From contig NC_092562.1 in the NCBI RefSeq assembly GCF_037975245.1, positions 28,843,554-28,907,553 on the forward strand: a stretch of 64,000 nucleotides of DNA. The letters run 5' to 3'. Each line of letters starts with the position of its first letter. Position 1 is the stretch's first letter. This stretch comes from Apostichopus japonicus. Lineage: Eukaryota; Echinodermata; Holothuroidea; Aspidochirotida; Stichopodidae. Shown in pieces: positions 23,819 through 38,800 of this stretch. A program made the position numbers and the translations under genes. Under the pieces are notes generated by a model. It was not told where the DNA came from. It made no database searches and saw nothing but the letters and a program-made list of their open reading frames with translations.

Positions 23819-26800
23819 TCCTTAAGGATCTGCATATAAATAATTAAAATATCATTTTGCTCCAAAGAAACCGAAAAACAGAAAGAGCAATAAATCTAAA
23901 CCAAATTGAAATACTAAATTGCAAAAGTTGTGAAAAGTTTCCAAGTATATTCCTTGTTCTGACTCTCAAATTTTTTGCCAGCTGATAATGAAGTGATTAT
24001 ATCAGAAATTGAAATATCTGAGTGTAGGGCAAAACAATTTTAAGCCCAGCAGTGAATCTGTACTGAAGTCAGTGATTAGCAGTGACCATTCTCTGAATTT
24101 CTAGCATATATCTGGAGGGCAGTAATGGTTATGTACTCACACAAGGCACCAATGTGATGAAGAACTGAGAGCCATTTGTGTTAGGTCCTGCATTGGCCAT
24201 GCTGACAGTGTAGGGTCTGTCATGTTTTAACTTTGGGGAGAACTCATCTTCAAACTCACCACCCCAGATAGATTCACCTCCAGTACCATTACCTGAATGA
24301 AACAAAACACATGCATTCTTGAAGACGGACAATGTGAGCCAAAAAATGGTATAGGTCTATGGAATAGGTATGGTATAGTCTATGGTATAGGTCTATGGTA
24401 TGGTATAGGTCTATGTATAGGTCTATGGTATAGGTCTATGGTATGGTATAGGTCTATGTATAGGTCTATGTTATAGGTCTAGGTCTATGGTATGGTATAG
24501 GTCTATGGTATAGGTCTATGGTATAGGTCTATGTCTAGGTCTATGGTATGGTATAGGTCTATGGTATAGGTCTATGGTATAGGTCTATGGTATAGGTCTA
24601 TGGTATGGTATAGGTCTATGGTATAGGTCTATGTATGGTATAGGTCTACACAATGGTAGTTAAATTTGGTTTTCTGGTAACTGACAGCTAAAGAGGAAAT
24701 GGTGCTTACCAACTTTACATTTAAAAAGTCAAATTTAAAGGTTTAAAGGTCAAATTCAAAAGGTCAAGGTTTAAATTGCTCCTTTTAAGTGTATATTTAG
24801 CTGGCTACACAGCTGAGTATGAATTGGATAATGAAAAGAAGTGAAAATAACACAAAATACATAAATGATTTACGTACAGAAAACAGTCTTTCATCATTCC
24901 CCCAATTTTAATATTCCCACTATTCTATTTAGGTATTGATAAAAAATACCTAAATTAACACCTGTCATAGCTTGGGATTTATTTAAGTCTACGTATCACT
25001 TGGTGCCCTTTGGCCCCTCCTACATTTACATATAACACTGAAAGAAATATGAAGGAAAACCAAGCACAAATTCTCCTGCTTCTTACCATCAGGGTCGCCT
25101 GTCTGTACCATGAAACTCTTGATAACTCTGTGAAATATGTGACCATTATAGTAACCATTCTTGCTGTGCACACAAAAGTTCTCCACAGTCCTTGGACAAC
25201 TGAAGAGGAAAACAGACTAACATTTCAGAAGGATGTTATGCAACATATGTAGTGAAACTTGTGCAAAACCATCAACCACTACAGAATAGTCACACTTGCA
25301 TTTATTGGTAGAATAAGGGTATGTATGCAGCAATAAGTAAAAACAAAACACTATAAACTACTTGTGTGGTCATTAGCACTATTAACAATAAGTAACACTA
25401 TGAACTGCTTGTGTGGTCATTAGCACTATCAGCAATAAGTCAACACTATGAACTGCTTGTGTGGTCATTAGCACTATCAGCAATAAGTCAACACTATGAA
25501 CTGCTTGTGTGGTCATTAGCACTATCAGCAATAAGTCAACACTATGAACTGCTTGTGTGGTCATTAGCACTATCAGCAATAAGTCAACACTATGAACTGC
25601 TTGTGTGGTCATTAGCACTATCAGCAATAAGTCAACACTATGAACTGCTTGTGTGGTCATTAGCACTATCAGCAATAAGTCAACACTATGAACTGCTTGT
25701 GTGGTCATTAGCACTATTAGCAATAAGTCAACACTATGAACTGCTTGTGTGGTCATTAGCACTATCAGCAATAAGTCAACACTATGAACAGCTTGTGTGG
25801 TCATTAGCACTATCAGCAATAAGTCAACACTATGAACTGCTTGTGTGGTCATTAGCACTATCAGCAATAAGTCAACACTATGAACTGCTTGTGTGGTCAT
25901 TAGCACTATCAGCAATAAGTCAACACTATGAACTGCTTGTGTGGTCATTAGCACTATCAGCAATAAGTCAACACTATGAACTGCTTGTGTGGTCATTAGC
26001 ACTATCAGCAATAAGTCAACACTATGAACTGCTTGTGTGGTCATTAGCACTATCAACAAAAAGTCAACACTATGAACTGCTTGTGTGGTCATTAGCACTA
26101 TCAGCAATAAGTCAACACTATGAACTGCTTGTGTGGTCATTAGCACTATCAGCAATAAGTCAACACTATGAACTGCTTGTGTGGTCATTAGCACTATCAG
26201 CAATAAGTCAACACTATGAACTGCTTGTGTGGTCATTAGCACTATCAGCAATAAGTCAACAATATGAACTGCTTGTGTGGTCATTAGCACTATCAGCAAT
26301 AAGTCAACACTATGAACTGCTTGTGTGGTCATTAGCACTATCAACAAAAAGTCAACACTATGAACTGCTTGTGTGGTCATTAGCACTATCAGCAATAAGT
26401 CAACACTATGAACTGCTTGTGTGGTCATTAGAGCTATCAACAATAAGTCAACACGATGAACTGCTTGTAAATATTAAATAATGGAGAGATAAAGTATAAT
26501 CTAACTTTACTTACTCTGTAGGGAAGAGCTGTATTTGGACATCACCCATTGTAGTGTGTATAGTAGCTTGGGTTGACACCCTTGAACTTCCACCCTGTCA
26601 GATATAAGGAGTACATTAAAAATTTAAATATGTCTTCCGACAGGACACAAACCTAAATAAAAATGCTTCTTCGATACCACAGTAATGTATAAGTCAATTG
26701 AGACAATGATACACATTTATACATGGGGTCTATAGTTCCCAATGGCACAGAAAACCCTTTTATATTCCTTCAGACCACAACTTGTGTGAGCTGAGATGAA

Positions 26801-29800
26801 GGCTTGGTGTAGCATGTTGCTCTGCGTTACTGGATAAAGTACTCTTCACTGTTTTATGTATTTTAATAACCTAACATAATTGTGTAATTAATGAATCATG
26901 GAAAAATGACTGAGAAATTTTAGACATGTGGAAAAGCAGCTAAGAAGTTTATGGTTATAATGGGATTCGTAACCTAAGATACTTGTGAGTAGGTATTTTA
27001 TTCCTCACCTGCGTGGCTGCCATTTGTTCTTCTTTACTCGGTTTTTCATTGAACACATCCCTGTCTGCATCAGCACTGTTCAGCAAAAACAAAGTAAAAT
27101 TGATTGATTTATTAAACATTGACAAAGGCTACATAAATGTATGTTGCAAAGGATAATAATGTAAGGGTACAGTCTATTATACAAAATATTAGCATTGTCC
27201 TAAGTTATGAATGAAACGTTTTACAGATCTAGTAAAAATAATTAAATATAAGAGCAGTGAAAAATGGGGAAACTGATGCAGATATGATGAACCAGGGAAA
27301 AGAGCGAAGACATTATGACTCGAATGGGATTCGAACCAGGAAACTCAGGGTTATAAAATCCTGTGGGATCAAATTTTTTTATTGAAAGTCATATTTTGCA
27401 CAATCTGCAACATGTTGTCTCTCATCTAAATATCCTTATAAGTATGTTAACAATATCCTATACAGTTATGGTAAAAATATTAAAATTGCCAAAAATGGTA
27501 GAAATTTAAGTTGAAGTGATCTGAACCTTCACTTTAAGCTTAAAGTCCAGACATCATTTTGTTGAGGAAATTGAAAGCTTGTGAACCCAGTACACACTAT
27601 AGAGCACAAACAGGTATGACAAGGGACAAAGAGTTAAACATCCTCTCCAATACTGGTTCCTTGAGATTCTGGATGAACATGGGCTCTATTTGCGATAACA
27701 ATGTCCCTTCAGACCGTGAATATCAAAACTGAGACAATAGGACTAATTGATGATGATGATCCATGGGTGATCATAACCATTGACATCCACATACTACAGA
27801 GCAAAAGCATATTTAACTTGCATGTTACTTTTACTGAGGCTAACTTCAAAGATAATTGTAAATTTTGGAGGATATCAAAACCAAACTTCATCAGCTTAGA
27901 AAGTGGCTTTTGGACGTGAACACCAAACAAAGAATAATGGCATGAATTCTCTAACCTCTTAACATCGTCCGGCTCCCTCCTGGTGAACATGTAGAATCTA
28001 TTCTTCTTGAACGCACTGCAAATCAACGTCGGGTCCGTGTCTATGGACTGAAGACTCGGATTATCAGAGGCGTGCATCTCCAAAGTGAGGGCAGCAGACT
28101 TCTTATTCAATTTACCTTGGAACAGGCTCAGGTTCAGGAAGCGAACATTTTCAGGCTGAATGTTAATCAAATTGGGAGAAAATATAACGGGTGCCTTTTG
28201 ATAATCGTGTACATGTCAAATTTTCTTAAAGTTTGCACTATATATTAAAAGAAAAAACTGTGATATTTCTATGATATTTGGAATAAAAGGTAAATTAAAA
28301 TGTAAATTAAATGAAAGCAGAGTGTACAATATCTTGACAGTTAAAAGTGCATAAATGTTTTACATGAATGCACAGCCAGGTGTCCTTAATGTATAAAAGA
28401 GATTTGAGTATGATTTCATTGCCCAAACCATCTTGCAGGTGACACAAGTGCAGAACGTTGCCAATTCTGCTTGACCTCACATAAAAACCTTCTCATTAAA
28501 AAAAATCAGATCTGAAGAGTAACAGTAGCCTCACCTTACCAATCAGCCGGTTACATTTGTTAGTGTGTAGATTAAGAACCTTTATACCCAACATGGTGGC
28601 ATACAGGACAAAGTGACCACTAGCATCATAGACTGGAAAATAAGACAAAACAAAGAATGTTTCTAGTCAAAATATTTCAAAATCAGATTAGTACTTGAAT
28701 GTTACATGTAGGGTCGGGAATTGCTCAATACAAGTGTTGCAGCTTGTAACAATTGTGTGGTGTAGGGGGCATAACAGTCTTTGAAAACAAGGCAAGAAAT
28801 TCTGGCTGTTTGTAAAAATTACAGTATAAAGTACAAAATGTGGTTTAAAAATCAGGTAAGTTTGCAAAAATTGTATCAAAAATCAAGATTGCAGTACTTC
28901 AAACTTCAAATGACGATAAAAAGATGCAAACAACAGGTCTGAATTTTCTACGTTTTATACGTTTTTTCATTACTTGTTTGTAGTATAGAACTATGTACAA
29001 AATTAATCAAGAACTGGCCAAAAAAAGGGGGGGGGGCGAGGAGGAATGGAGAGGGGAATAAAAATTAAAATAAGTTTCATGTGTGTTTGCTTTGTTTTAT
29101 AACTTACTGATACTTGCAGTTGAGAATAGTTCTGATTTTTGTAAGTCTCTCTCAGCGGCTAGCCGTCTTCCAAACTCCATATCTGGCAACTGCTGCCTCA
29201 TCTGTTGCAATTCCGTAAATGTCTTTAAAGACTCATCAAAGACTTTTGTCAACTTGCCCGTTAGAAACCGGAATGTCCTTATCTGGAACGGGAACATTAA
29301 ATTTATAGCAGTATGACAGATAGGTCAGGTCAACAAGCTGTATAATATATGCACAGGATATATATATCATCTTAGTCTTTACAGTGCCATAGATATAGCT
29401 CTGATTCCTAACATGCATGATCTATCCTCTTCACAGATCTCAAAAGATGTTTGTTAAGCACTGTGACATATCTCAATCTGTGTGCTTGTGGTGAAAAATA
29501 TGTTTAAGTAGACCTCTTCCTTTAGGAGAATTACCAGTAGAACAGCAGGTATAAGTCCAGAATATTTCATTTTAATAGGAGACTTGGATACAATTTACGG
29601 GTGAAAAATGCTTAATCTCAGTTAAGCGAAAGTGATTGAAAATACAGCAAAGAAGTTTTCTGATTGGATGACGACCAGACCTGTGTTAAGGTGTGTTAAG
29701 GAATCCTAAGATACCGTTCCTAATGAAGTCTGTCAGAAAAATTCAAATCGAAAAACATATGATGCTGGCACTTTGGATGGTAGAAAGAGAAGGGAGGTCA

Positions 29801-32800
29801 TTGACCTAAGGAGCCGGTCACTGAGGGTGCACAGTGTTAAAGGGTAACCAGTTCATTCTAGACACGGTAGAATGAGAGTGCTAAGGTTGTGGGGAGATAG
29901 GTAAGCGAGGAGCAAAGTAAATTCCTCAAAGGGATTCTCAGGCATTTCAGAGACTGCAGATTATCAAGTGTTGCAGAACTATGTCAACTATGTAAGGGTT
30001 GCAGACTTATAGATAGATAGATATTTATTCAGCCAATCATATAAACATACAATGGAAATTGGTTGATAACAAGAGCTCAAAACATTAAAAATTGTAAACA
30101 ACATATAAGACGTACTATACATAGATAGGAAAACATTCCTATAAAATGTAGAAAAAAAAGAAAATGTACTCACAATATAAATATGAACAAAATATAAAAT
30201 GTACCTACAAAATATTTAAGCGTACAAAAATATATAAATGCCCTCATATCCAATATAAAGTCTACAAAGTATGTAATTGTCCATAAAATATTAAAATAAT
30301 GGATTATAAAATTATTTAACGGTTTTGCAGCCCACTGAATATCTTAACAGCAGAAGGATAAAAACTGTCAGTAAATCTTAGGCAAAGTAGTGATGTTTTC
30401 TTGAATATAAAACAGAGACTTTCTCCAGTTTCAGTTGTCTTCTTGACATATACTGCATAATACTTATACTATAGCTTGAGTTCAAAGCAATTCTCAGGAG
30501 GTCAGAGGTCATGCTGGGAAGACAATCCATCCCGTTTTCAAACCAAAGATTTACTTTTAACAAGAAGAATATTAATAAGTCCAATGTATAAACAAAGTGC
30601 GATGAGCAATGATTTACATGAGCTACAGCTGAAATACTTACCTTCCTATCTTTGGAAATAGTTGAGAACTGTTTGCCGTTTGGTGACACAGCGAGGCCAG
30701 TCGGTACTGTTTTACACTGACAGAAAAGAATTGAAATAAGTTGCAATTGGGATTCAGCCATATAAACATGAAGATTGAAGTTTACCACATTTCTGCTAAA
30801 TATGGTAGCAGAGTATCATGTTGCAAATATTGCAAAACTCATCACTATTTAATTTTCTCAGGCTCCCAGGTGCAAAAAAACAAACTGAAATCCTTTGTGA
30901 AATCCTCTGAAATCCAGGTGGTAAAAGGTCACATGTAACAGTTGCAAGTGAACTGTACAAAGTCTGTATGTGCTGAGGTGAGGGGGGTGGGGGGAGGGTT
31001 GGAGCATTGATGAAGATTCTGTCCATGAACTATCATTCTAGTGCCAGTACTCTCACAAAGGATGAAGATAATTTCACGTTCAATTAGACTAATTGTGATT
31101 TGAAGGGCAAGCCTATAAAGTACAAGGCCCAAGGAGGTTACATTTAGAGTCAAGATATAATTCTCTTGAGGATGGCATTTTGTTTTGCCCTTGAATTAAA
31201 TTAATTTCAAAGAAGAAGTCAGTTGTTCTATTGTACATGCCAGTCGTTGCCCTTATGAACTTTGATAATATAAGGCTATGAGGATGTTCAACCTCCTTGT
31301 ATTGAAACTGCTAAACAAGTTTTCATGTGTCTAGAAACCTAGCCAAACATTGCGTTATATTATATATTATGTTAATACCAACGGAAGTACAGCCTGAATT
31401 TACCTTGACAAACTCATAGAGATCTGTATCTGTTTTATACTTGAAGGCTACGTTGGATGGCAGCTTGTAGTCCGTCTTAGGCCCAGTCCAATATTCCATT
31501 ATACCCTGAGCATCTACAGAGATCACAGCCTCAAATACTGGATTGTACTAAAAGCGAATAAACAAAATGAAATAATCATGAAGAAATATGAAGGATCTAC
31601 AATCTATGAGGTTGTAGAGATTGAAAAGTTACATAATGCAAAGAAGTGATAAACAAAAATCAATTAAACTATTCACAGTAATTTTATAGTGGCATATCCA
31701 GGACATATTAATATTAATAGACAAAGTTTCATGATGGAGAATCTACAATCTGAGCAAACTTGACAATAGTTAGCTATCGATCCATAAAAATTGGATGTGT
31801 CATTATGAATTCATGATTTGCGCGATAGGTATCAATTGCAATAACACGTAAAGGTAGTATGTATAGACCCCAAATTATAGCACGCCATAATTGCTACAAG
31901 TTTTCAAAAAGTACTTTACTGGGGATCTGTGTTCTCCAAATTGTTCCCAGACATTCTAAATGAACACACAAGATGACTGAATGTCTCAGTGAGGTACATT
32001 TCTGCCAAGGTGGTATTAAAGACAGTTTAAGAATTTTGACCAAATGTGACCATATTTAAATGTCTGGCATATTTTGGACCAATACAGCATAACTTTAATG
32101 GTGAGAACTAACAGCTATGATGCAATACCTATAGTAGGCTTCACACAACTGATTGCTGTAAACACCAGTGTTGAAATACTTGTACGGTAATGAGAGGTGT
32201 CATCAACAATATCACTTTGCCACTGAGACTGCTCGGGCACAAACTGTCAGGGAACATCATTACTTTTTGCTTGAAGACTGTGTTGGTTGGGTGCCAATTT
32301 TGTGTAGATGAGAAAGGTCTGTAACTGTAACTACCTGTCTCTGCACATACCATCTTTTCAAAAGAACACAATCAATGAGAGGTCCCTTCTGATTGGTTCT
32401 TCTTGCTTACCTTCATAGCAACCACAGGTGCCGAGTGTAGTTTGTCAAGACAATGAATTGCTTCATTACTTCCCTTTCCATCGTAAATATAAATCTTACC
32501 GGAGCCTTTTTCTGATCTGTAAAGCAGCAAAAAGTGAAAAATAAAAAATCTTTAAAAGGGGCATTGCAAAGACAGACAATGTGACACATGTAAGGTGATA
32601 GTAAGTTGTAGCCATGTTTGTTCCTTGCTCAAAATATCTTAACTTATGGTAGTTTACACTTGTAAGGTGATAGTAAGATAGTCCACAGTACAAGCTGTAA
32701 ACAATCGCCCCATGTTTCATTCCTTGCTCTAAATATGTTAACTTATGGTAGTTTACACTTGTAAGGTGATAATAAGATAGTACCAGTAAAAGCTGTTAAC

Positions 32801-35800
32801 CATATAGCCATGTTTCATTCCTTGCTGTACATATGTTAACTGATCGCAGTTTACACTTGTAAGGTGACAGTAAGATAGTCCTCCAGTACAAGCTGTTAAC
32901 CATATAGCCATGTTTCATTCATTGCTCTAAATATGTTAGCTTATGGTAGTTTACATTTGTAAGGTGATAGTAAGATAGTCCTCAGTACAAGCTGTTAACC
33001 ATATAGCCATGTTTCATTCATTGCTCTAAATATGTTAACTTATGGCAGTTTACACTTGTAAGGTGATAGTAAGATAGTCCTCAGTACAAGCTGTAAACCA
33101 TATAGCCATGTTTCCTTCCTAGCTATTGATATGTTCAGGCATGGTCTTTTAAGTCAGCTGAATAAATATATAAATTCTGACATAACTTCAGCACAGTGAG
33201 AACATAGTGGATGACCTGTGATATATTCCCATTCAAAGAATTTAATTTCCTCTAATGACTTTTCTAGTTTCCTTTTTCCATATTGATTGTGATATATTGA
33301 GATACCGGGTTGGCTGCCACTGTGCTCTAAATTCAATGATTCATACAGATGCATTTATTTCTAATAAAATAGTTCAGACATGGTATATTCATGAAAGCAT
33401 AAGACAAGTTTGAACCAAATTCTGTGTCTGGAATATCCTCAGACAACTTACTTCAAAAAAGATTGCTTAACAAATAAAACATACTTGCGTCTTCTAATCT
33501 TATCCTTGCTCTATCGAGCGGCATACATAACTTACAGGTTGGAATGAAATCACTCTCACACTTCCACTTGAGAGAATACTCAATAATTAAGCAGGATTTG
33601 CTTTTTGTAAAGATGGCAACTTTGCTTTCTAAGTCTGTTTCATTTTGGATGGGGGGTGGGGGGAGGAAGGGAAAGGAGGAGGGATGGTGTTGTACTCACA
33701 CAGCCATGGCGGAGACAGCATCTCCGGCTCTGTAAATCCACTCACATCTTCCTGGATGGTAACCCAACTTCATCATATTGATCATGTCTGTGCAGAAAGG
33801 TAAGATACGGTAACAAACATATCATGAGGTCGGCAGTAATGAAGTTAGTTATTTAATGTAAGTTCTATAAATTCATATTCCCCTCCAGCATAGAAAGGAG
33901 GACTGAAGGAAGAAGTCAATGACGAATGAAGAATCAAACAAGATAACATAATTTATTCAGGCATGGGTGCTTCTCTGGAAACTGCCACACACTCTTGACA
34001 TGGTACATACGAGAATGAGCGTTAACCATCCTTCCGTGAGATCCAAATTATTGAGACGGTGCTATCTCAGACAGTAAAAAACTCTTGACATTGAACGTAA
34101 GAGAATTAGCATAAACCATCCTTCCGTGAGATCCACATTATAGAGATGGCATCACTCAGACAGTCAAAAACTCTTGACATGGTACGTAAGAGAATTAGCA
34201 TAAACCATCCTTCCGTGAGATCCACATGATAGAGATGACATCACTCAGACAGTCATTAATGCAGAAACACTTCATGCTCTCTTCTGCTTAAGGATAATGA
34301 TTGATAGAAAGAAGACATGCTAAACAACCAGGTAGAATAAAATTCATGGGTCACATCAATTTCTTACCAAAGTTGACAACATCAAATATCTTGGCTGCTT
34401 TATCTTCAGCTACAGTGCACATCAGGCTTCCATCTGTACTAGTTGACATGTCCTCAATTTTACCTAGATGCACAAAAAACCCCAAAACAAAGAGTTAGAA
34501 TGGAAATATAAATAACAGAAAATCTTGTTGTGTAAAAGTAAGTTGGCCTGACCTTTCCATCCGAGCAGGATCTTCTTCAAAAGCTAATTGACAAGTAACA
34601 GTAACAGAAGGGACACAACTCGCACAGAATACAGAAAGGTTAATGAGCATGGTGAACACAAAGAGATGGATGTCAGAAAAGCTTTTTGGTAGGGATATTG
34701 GATAAATAATTCTCTAATGATTCATCCTCCTTCCACTGCTCACTCCACTACGAGAAAGGAAAAGTCATTTTGGCCTAGGGGAAGAGTCATAAGTTTAGGA
34801 TTATTTCCTACTCCTTTGTGGAGCAAAAAAACGAAAACATCCTCAGGTTATCTACATGAAACCGGTACCAAATCTGAAGTTAAATATGCTCATTCTAGCA
34901 TACATAGTAAATACAATAATTCCAACTGATGTGAGCAAATCACTGTCAACTAACACAGTTGTTTAAGGTTTGTTTAATCCGTCGAGATGCTCCCATCAGC
35001 TGGCAACAATACAGATGTAGCAGTAAATCTAGATGTATGGTGATTATAGTTTCCCCGATTCCTTCCACACCCGAGTACCAAGTGTACTCTTTGAATCCAA
35101 TTGGGATATTCAGCATTTCTGCAGAGGGAACTGTCGTATTGGTTCTAACAACGCTGTAGATACGACTCTGGGTCCCAATGCACGTTATCTATCCTGTTTA
35201 CAGATTTCTAAAGATTTTTGACAGCACTGTAATATATCTCTATCTATGGGCTAGTGGTGAAACTTTGTGGAAATTCATCTTGCCTTCAATATTTACAAGA
35301 AGAATTGCAGGTCTTAGGCGCGGATATTTTTTTTTTGCAGACTTGTGATACAATTTCGTAAACCCAGTTTAGCAGACTTGATCGAAAATCCCTCTAAGGA
35401 GCTTTCTGATTGGTTTACAACCAGATGAGTGTAAAGTTGTCAAACTATACGGTGGGCAACATTTCGTTGTTAAAATGTGCTAGTTATGAGTAGTGAAAAC
35501 TGTACAGCATGTCAATTGGAACATGCTAAACTATGTGTGATTTAGGAAATGTGCAGGTACTGTTGCCCAGAAGTGTCCTTGAGATTCCTCAAAGGAATAC
35601 CCAGTGATTTCAGAGACCGCAACTTGTCAAGATTAGTGGAACTAAAAAGGACCATTTTGACAACACCCCTCTGTTAATTTAGTGTGTGACTGGAGATCCC
35701 TATTAGTATAACAATAAATAAATAACTTGTAATTCAAGGGTACTTTCTGTTCTGCTTGCCCTTACCTAAGTGAGCTCGAAAGTGTTTCACAAATTCTATT

Positions 35801-38800
35801 CCACCCTCCTCTTTCTTCCAGAACTTGACATGTCCATCACAGCTAGCTGTCATTACAAAATCAGACCTGGTGGAACAAGAAAAAAAAGTTATTGAGCAAT
35901 TAGTTTCAAGGTTGAATTAAGTTTTCATTCTCTAGGTTCCATAGGTGGGGGCTGTATCTGGACCTGAAGGAAATTCTTCCTATCAAACTTACTGCTAACA
36001 ACCAGACCAGCAATCACTTAGAAAGTCTCAATCAACATTCAATACACAATATTAAACTTATTTGATATAAAAAATATCAAAATATTAAAATGGATAATTT
36101 TCTCATATTTTGGATCTAAATATTGATGAAAATGGGATAAAGATCTTATGAATGTTTATTGTTTGTGCGAATATGAACATGTCTGATCAGCCTCAGTTAA
36201 TCGCACGTTTCAAGGGCAAATGACTACACTTGCATCGAAGTGGCATCTTGTGTTACCCATACATGGGTTACCAGATATCCCATTTTTGCAACAAAATATT
36301 TTGTTTCTCCGGCAAACTAAATTGTCCCGATTCTTTATAAAAGCTCTTTGTGATGTTAGAAAAGTAATTTTCATTTAATGATAGGCAAACTCAAAAAAGT
36401 ATGTATGCTGTATGCATCATTATACGTGACCGTTTCGGAAGCTGTATATTTCTTTCAAATTCAAATATGATTGATGAGTCCCCTTATCAACACCACAAAC
36501 TTATGAAAAAGCTTTGTTGCCCTTTTTAAAATCATAATTTTTTTCAAACGGGACGGAGGGATGCATTGTCACACTTTTCAACAAATAAAATATGACTATA
36601 CGTCTGTATATTGATGGTTTAAAAAAGATGGTTTCTAGGATTTTTTAGATTTTATGATGTTCTGTCGTGTTGGTTTTTAGGTTCTAACTTCAATTGGAAT
36701 TTTCACTTTTTGGCATTCAAATTGTAGATTTTGTAATTAATCTGTTTTATCGCTTTACTCTTCACCAGTGCTTTTAATCGTTTTTCGATCTCATATTCCT
36801 GTATATATATGTAGATGGTATATGTATTTACTGTTTTTTGTATTTAATGTTTAATGTCATTGTATTTTCTAGATTGTTTGTAAAGCGCACAGATGCATCG
36901 TGCGTAGTGCGCTATATAAGATTTTATTTACATTACATTTACATTACATATTCTGTGTACTTACTTTGCTACAGCCACATGAGTTACAAAGTCTCTATGC
37001 ATGTAACTCTTCTCATAGCATTCAGCGGAGGGTAGATTCTCCAAGTAAACAGCTTCAAATTCTAAGACTACAGGTGAAACAGAAAATACAATGAATTAAT
37101 AAGTTATGTCTCAATAAATACTTTGTAAAGCAACATATTAACAATCAGGATTGAAGTGTTATAATGTCAAAAGCTGTTTATTCTTTGGTTAGCAGAATAT
37201 TAGCAATTTGCACAGACTTTACACAGAATGTTGCAGTTTATTCGTTGGTTTCAGAATATTGGAAAAAAACTTGATAAATAACTCTGAAGTCAGTTAACAT
37301 ACAAAATTTGAAACTTGCTCACACAGGTTTGCTGTACTCAACTGTTAAAAGTAGGCAGATGACACATGAAGGTTAGGCTAAGATAAAGTGATGTTAGGAT
37401 ACCACTCCCCTCTGTATCAGCAAGAATTACATATTAGGTTGCCTGGTTACGCTACCTTAAACAATATAGCAGCATCTGTAAATGCCATCCTACTTGGACC
37501 AATAGCTTGCATGACAAACAGGTACGGAATCTGATCAGATACGTTATAACATAATGCACCGACTGGTTATGTTACCTTAATACCCTGTCCTTTCAGGTAT
37601 GTAGCGAATGGACCGATAGCTTGCATGACAAACAGGTAGGGTAAGGCATGATGAACCATCTAATCACGGAATCTGATCAGATACGTTATAACGTAGTGCA
37701 CCGACTGGTTATGTTACCTTAACACCCTGTCCTTTCAGGTATATAGCGATTGCACCGTCTGTAGCTGCCATCCTACTTGGACCGATAGCTTGCAGGACAA
37801 ACAGGTACATTGAAGCACAGTATACTAGCTAGTTACGCCACCTGTTCTGATACTCTTTCACGACTGTTGCAACATATACCGTGATGCACCATCTGGTATC
37901 GCTACACCACTATTTCCTCTCCTGAGACAACGAAGTACATAACGAAGCACCATCTTAAATGCCACCTTCAGGATGATCACCGTAACGCACCGTAAACCAG
38001 CTAGTTCTGTAAACTGCACTGTAAACAGCTAACTGTAAACCAGAACTGTAAACCAAGATTTGCAAGATTTGGCACTCTACCACGGTGATCAGATACGGTA
38101 TAACGCAAAGCAACATGTGTTAATGCTATCTCACTTGTCTTCTTCTGGGACAACGAAGTACATAACGATGCACCATCTTAAATGCCACCTTCGGGATGAT
38201 CAGTTACCGTAACGCTTCGTAAACCAGATAGTGCTATGAACTGCACTGTAATCAGCGTTCTGTAAACCAGCTAGTTTTGCTGCAAGATGTGGGGGTCTAC
38301 CCAGCGATCAGGTACGGTATAACGTAATGTGTTTATGCTATCTCACTTTTCTCTTCTTCTGGGACAATGAAGTATATGGTCAAGCATCATCTGTAAATGC
38401 CACCTCACTTAATGCTCTACCCAGTTATCAGGTATGGTACAGTGTAATACACTACATGGAAATAAATGTCATCTCATTTATTCCTCTCCAACCATAAATC
38501 CAGCAAAACTCCTAAAAGACAATTGAAACTAAATTGTTATTTATATTTAAAAAGTTGAAGTTTTCCCATGGGGGGTGTATACCTTAGAGACAAAACATTT
38601 ACATATCCAAGAAATATGTACACACTCCAACAGAATTCAATTTTGAGATTTTTGGACCTCAGAACATTTCCTTGCCATAAACTGAATTTCATGGATGGTT
38701 TCATATTTAATGAGATAAGAAAAGGGTGAGAGGTTGGATGGATGGTACCTCATAAAGAGCGTCAATAAACCATGTTGTCTGGTGATCTATGATATTTTTC

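Noticed and set aside
25382-26481. Long open frames (353 and 356 codons) on both strands
   Set aside because: They are the product of a 48-base tandem repeat whose length is a multiple of three. There is no start context, no domain, and they lie within a PPWD1 intron.
27305-27350. B-box-like GGTTCGAATCCC on the minus strand
   Set aside because: No matching A box, acceptor stem or anticodon arm is seen. A single box motif is expected by chance or from SINE debris.
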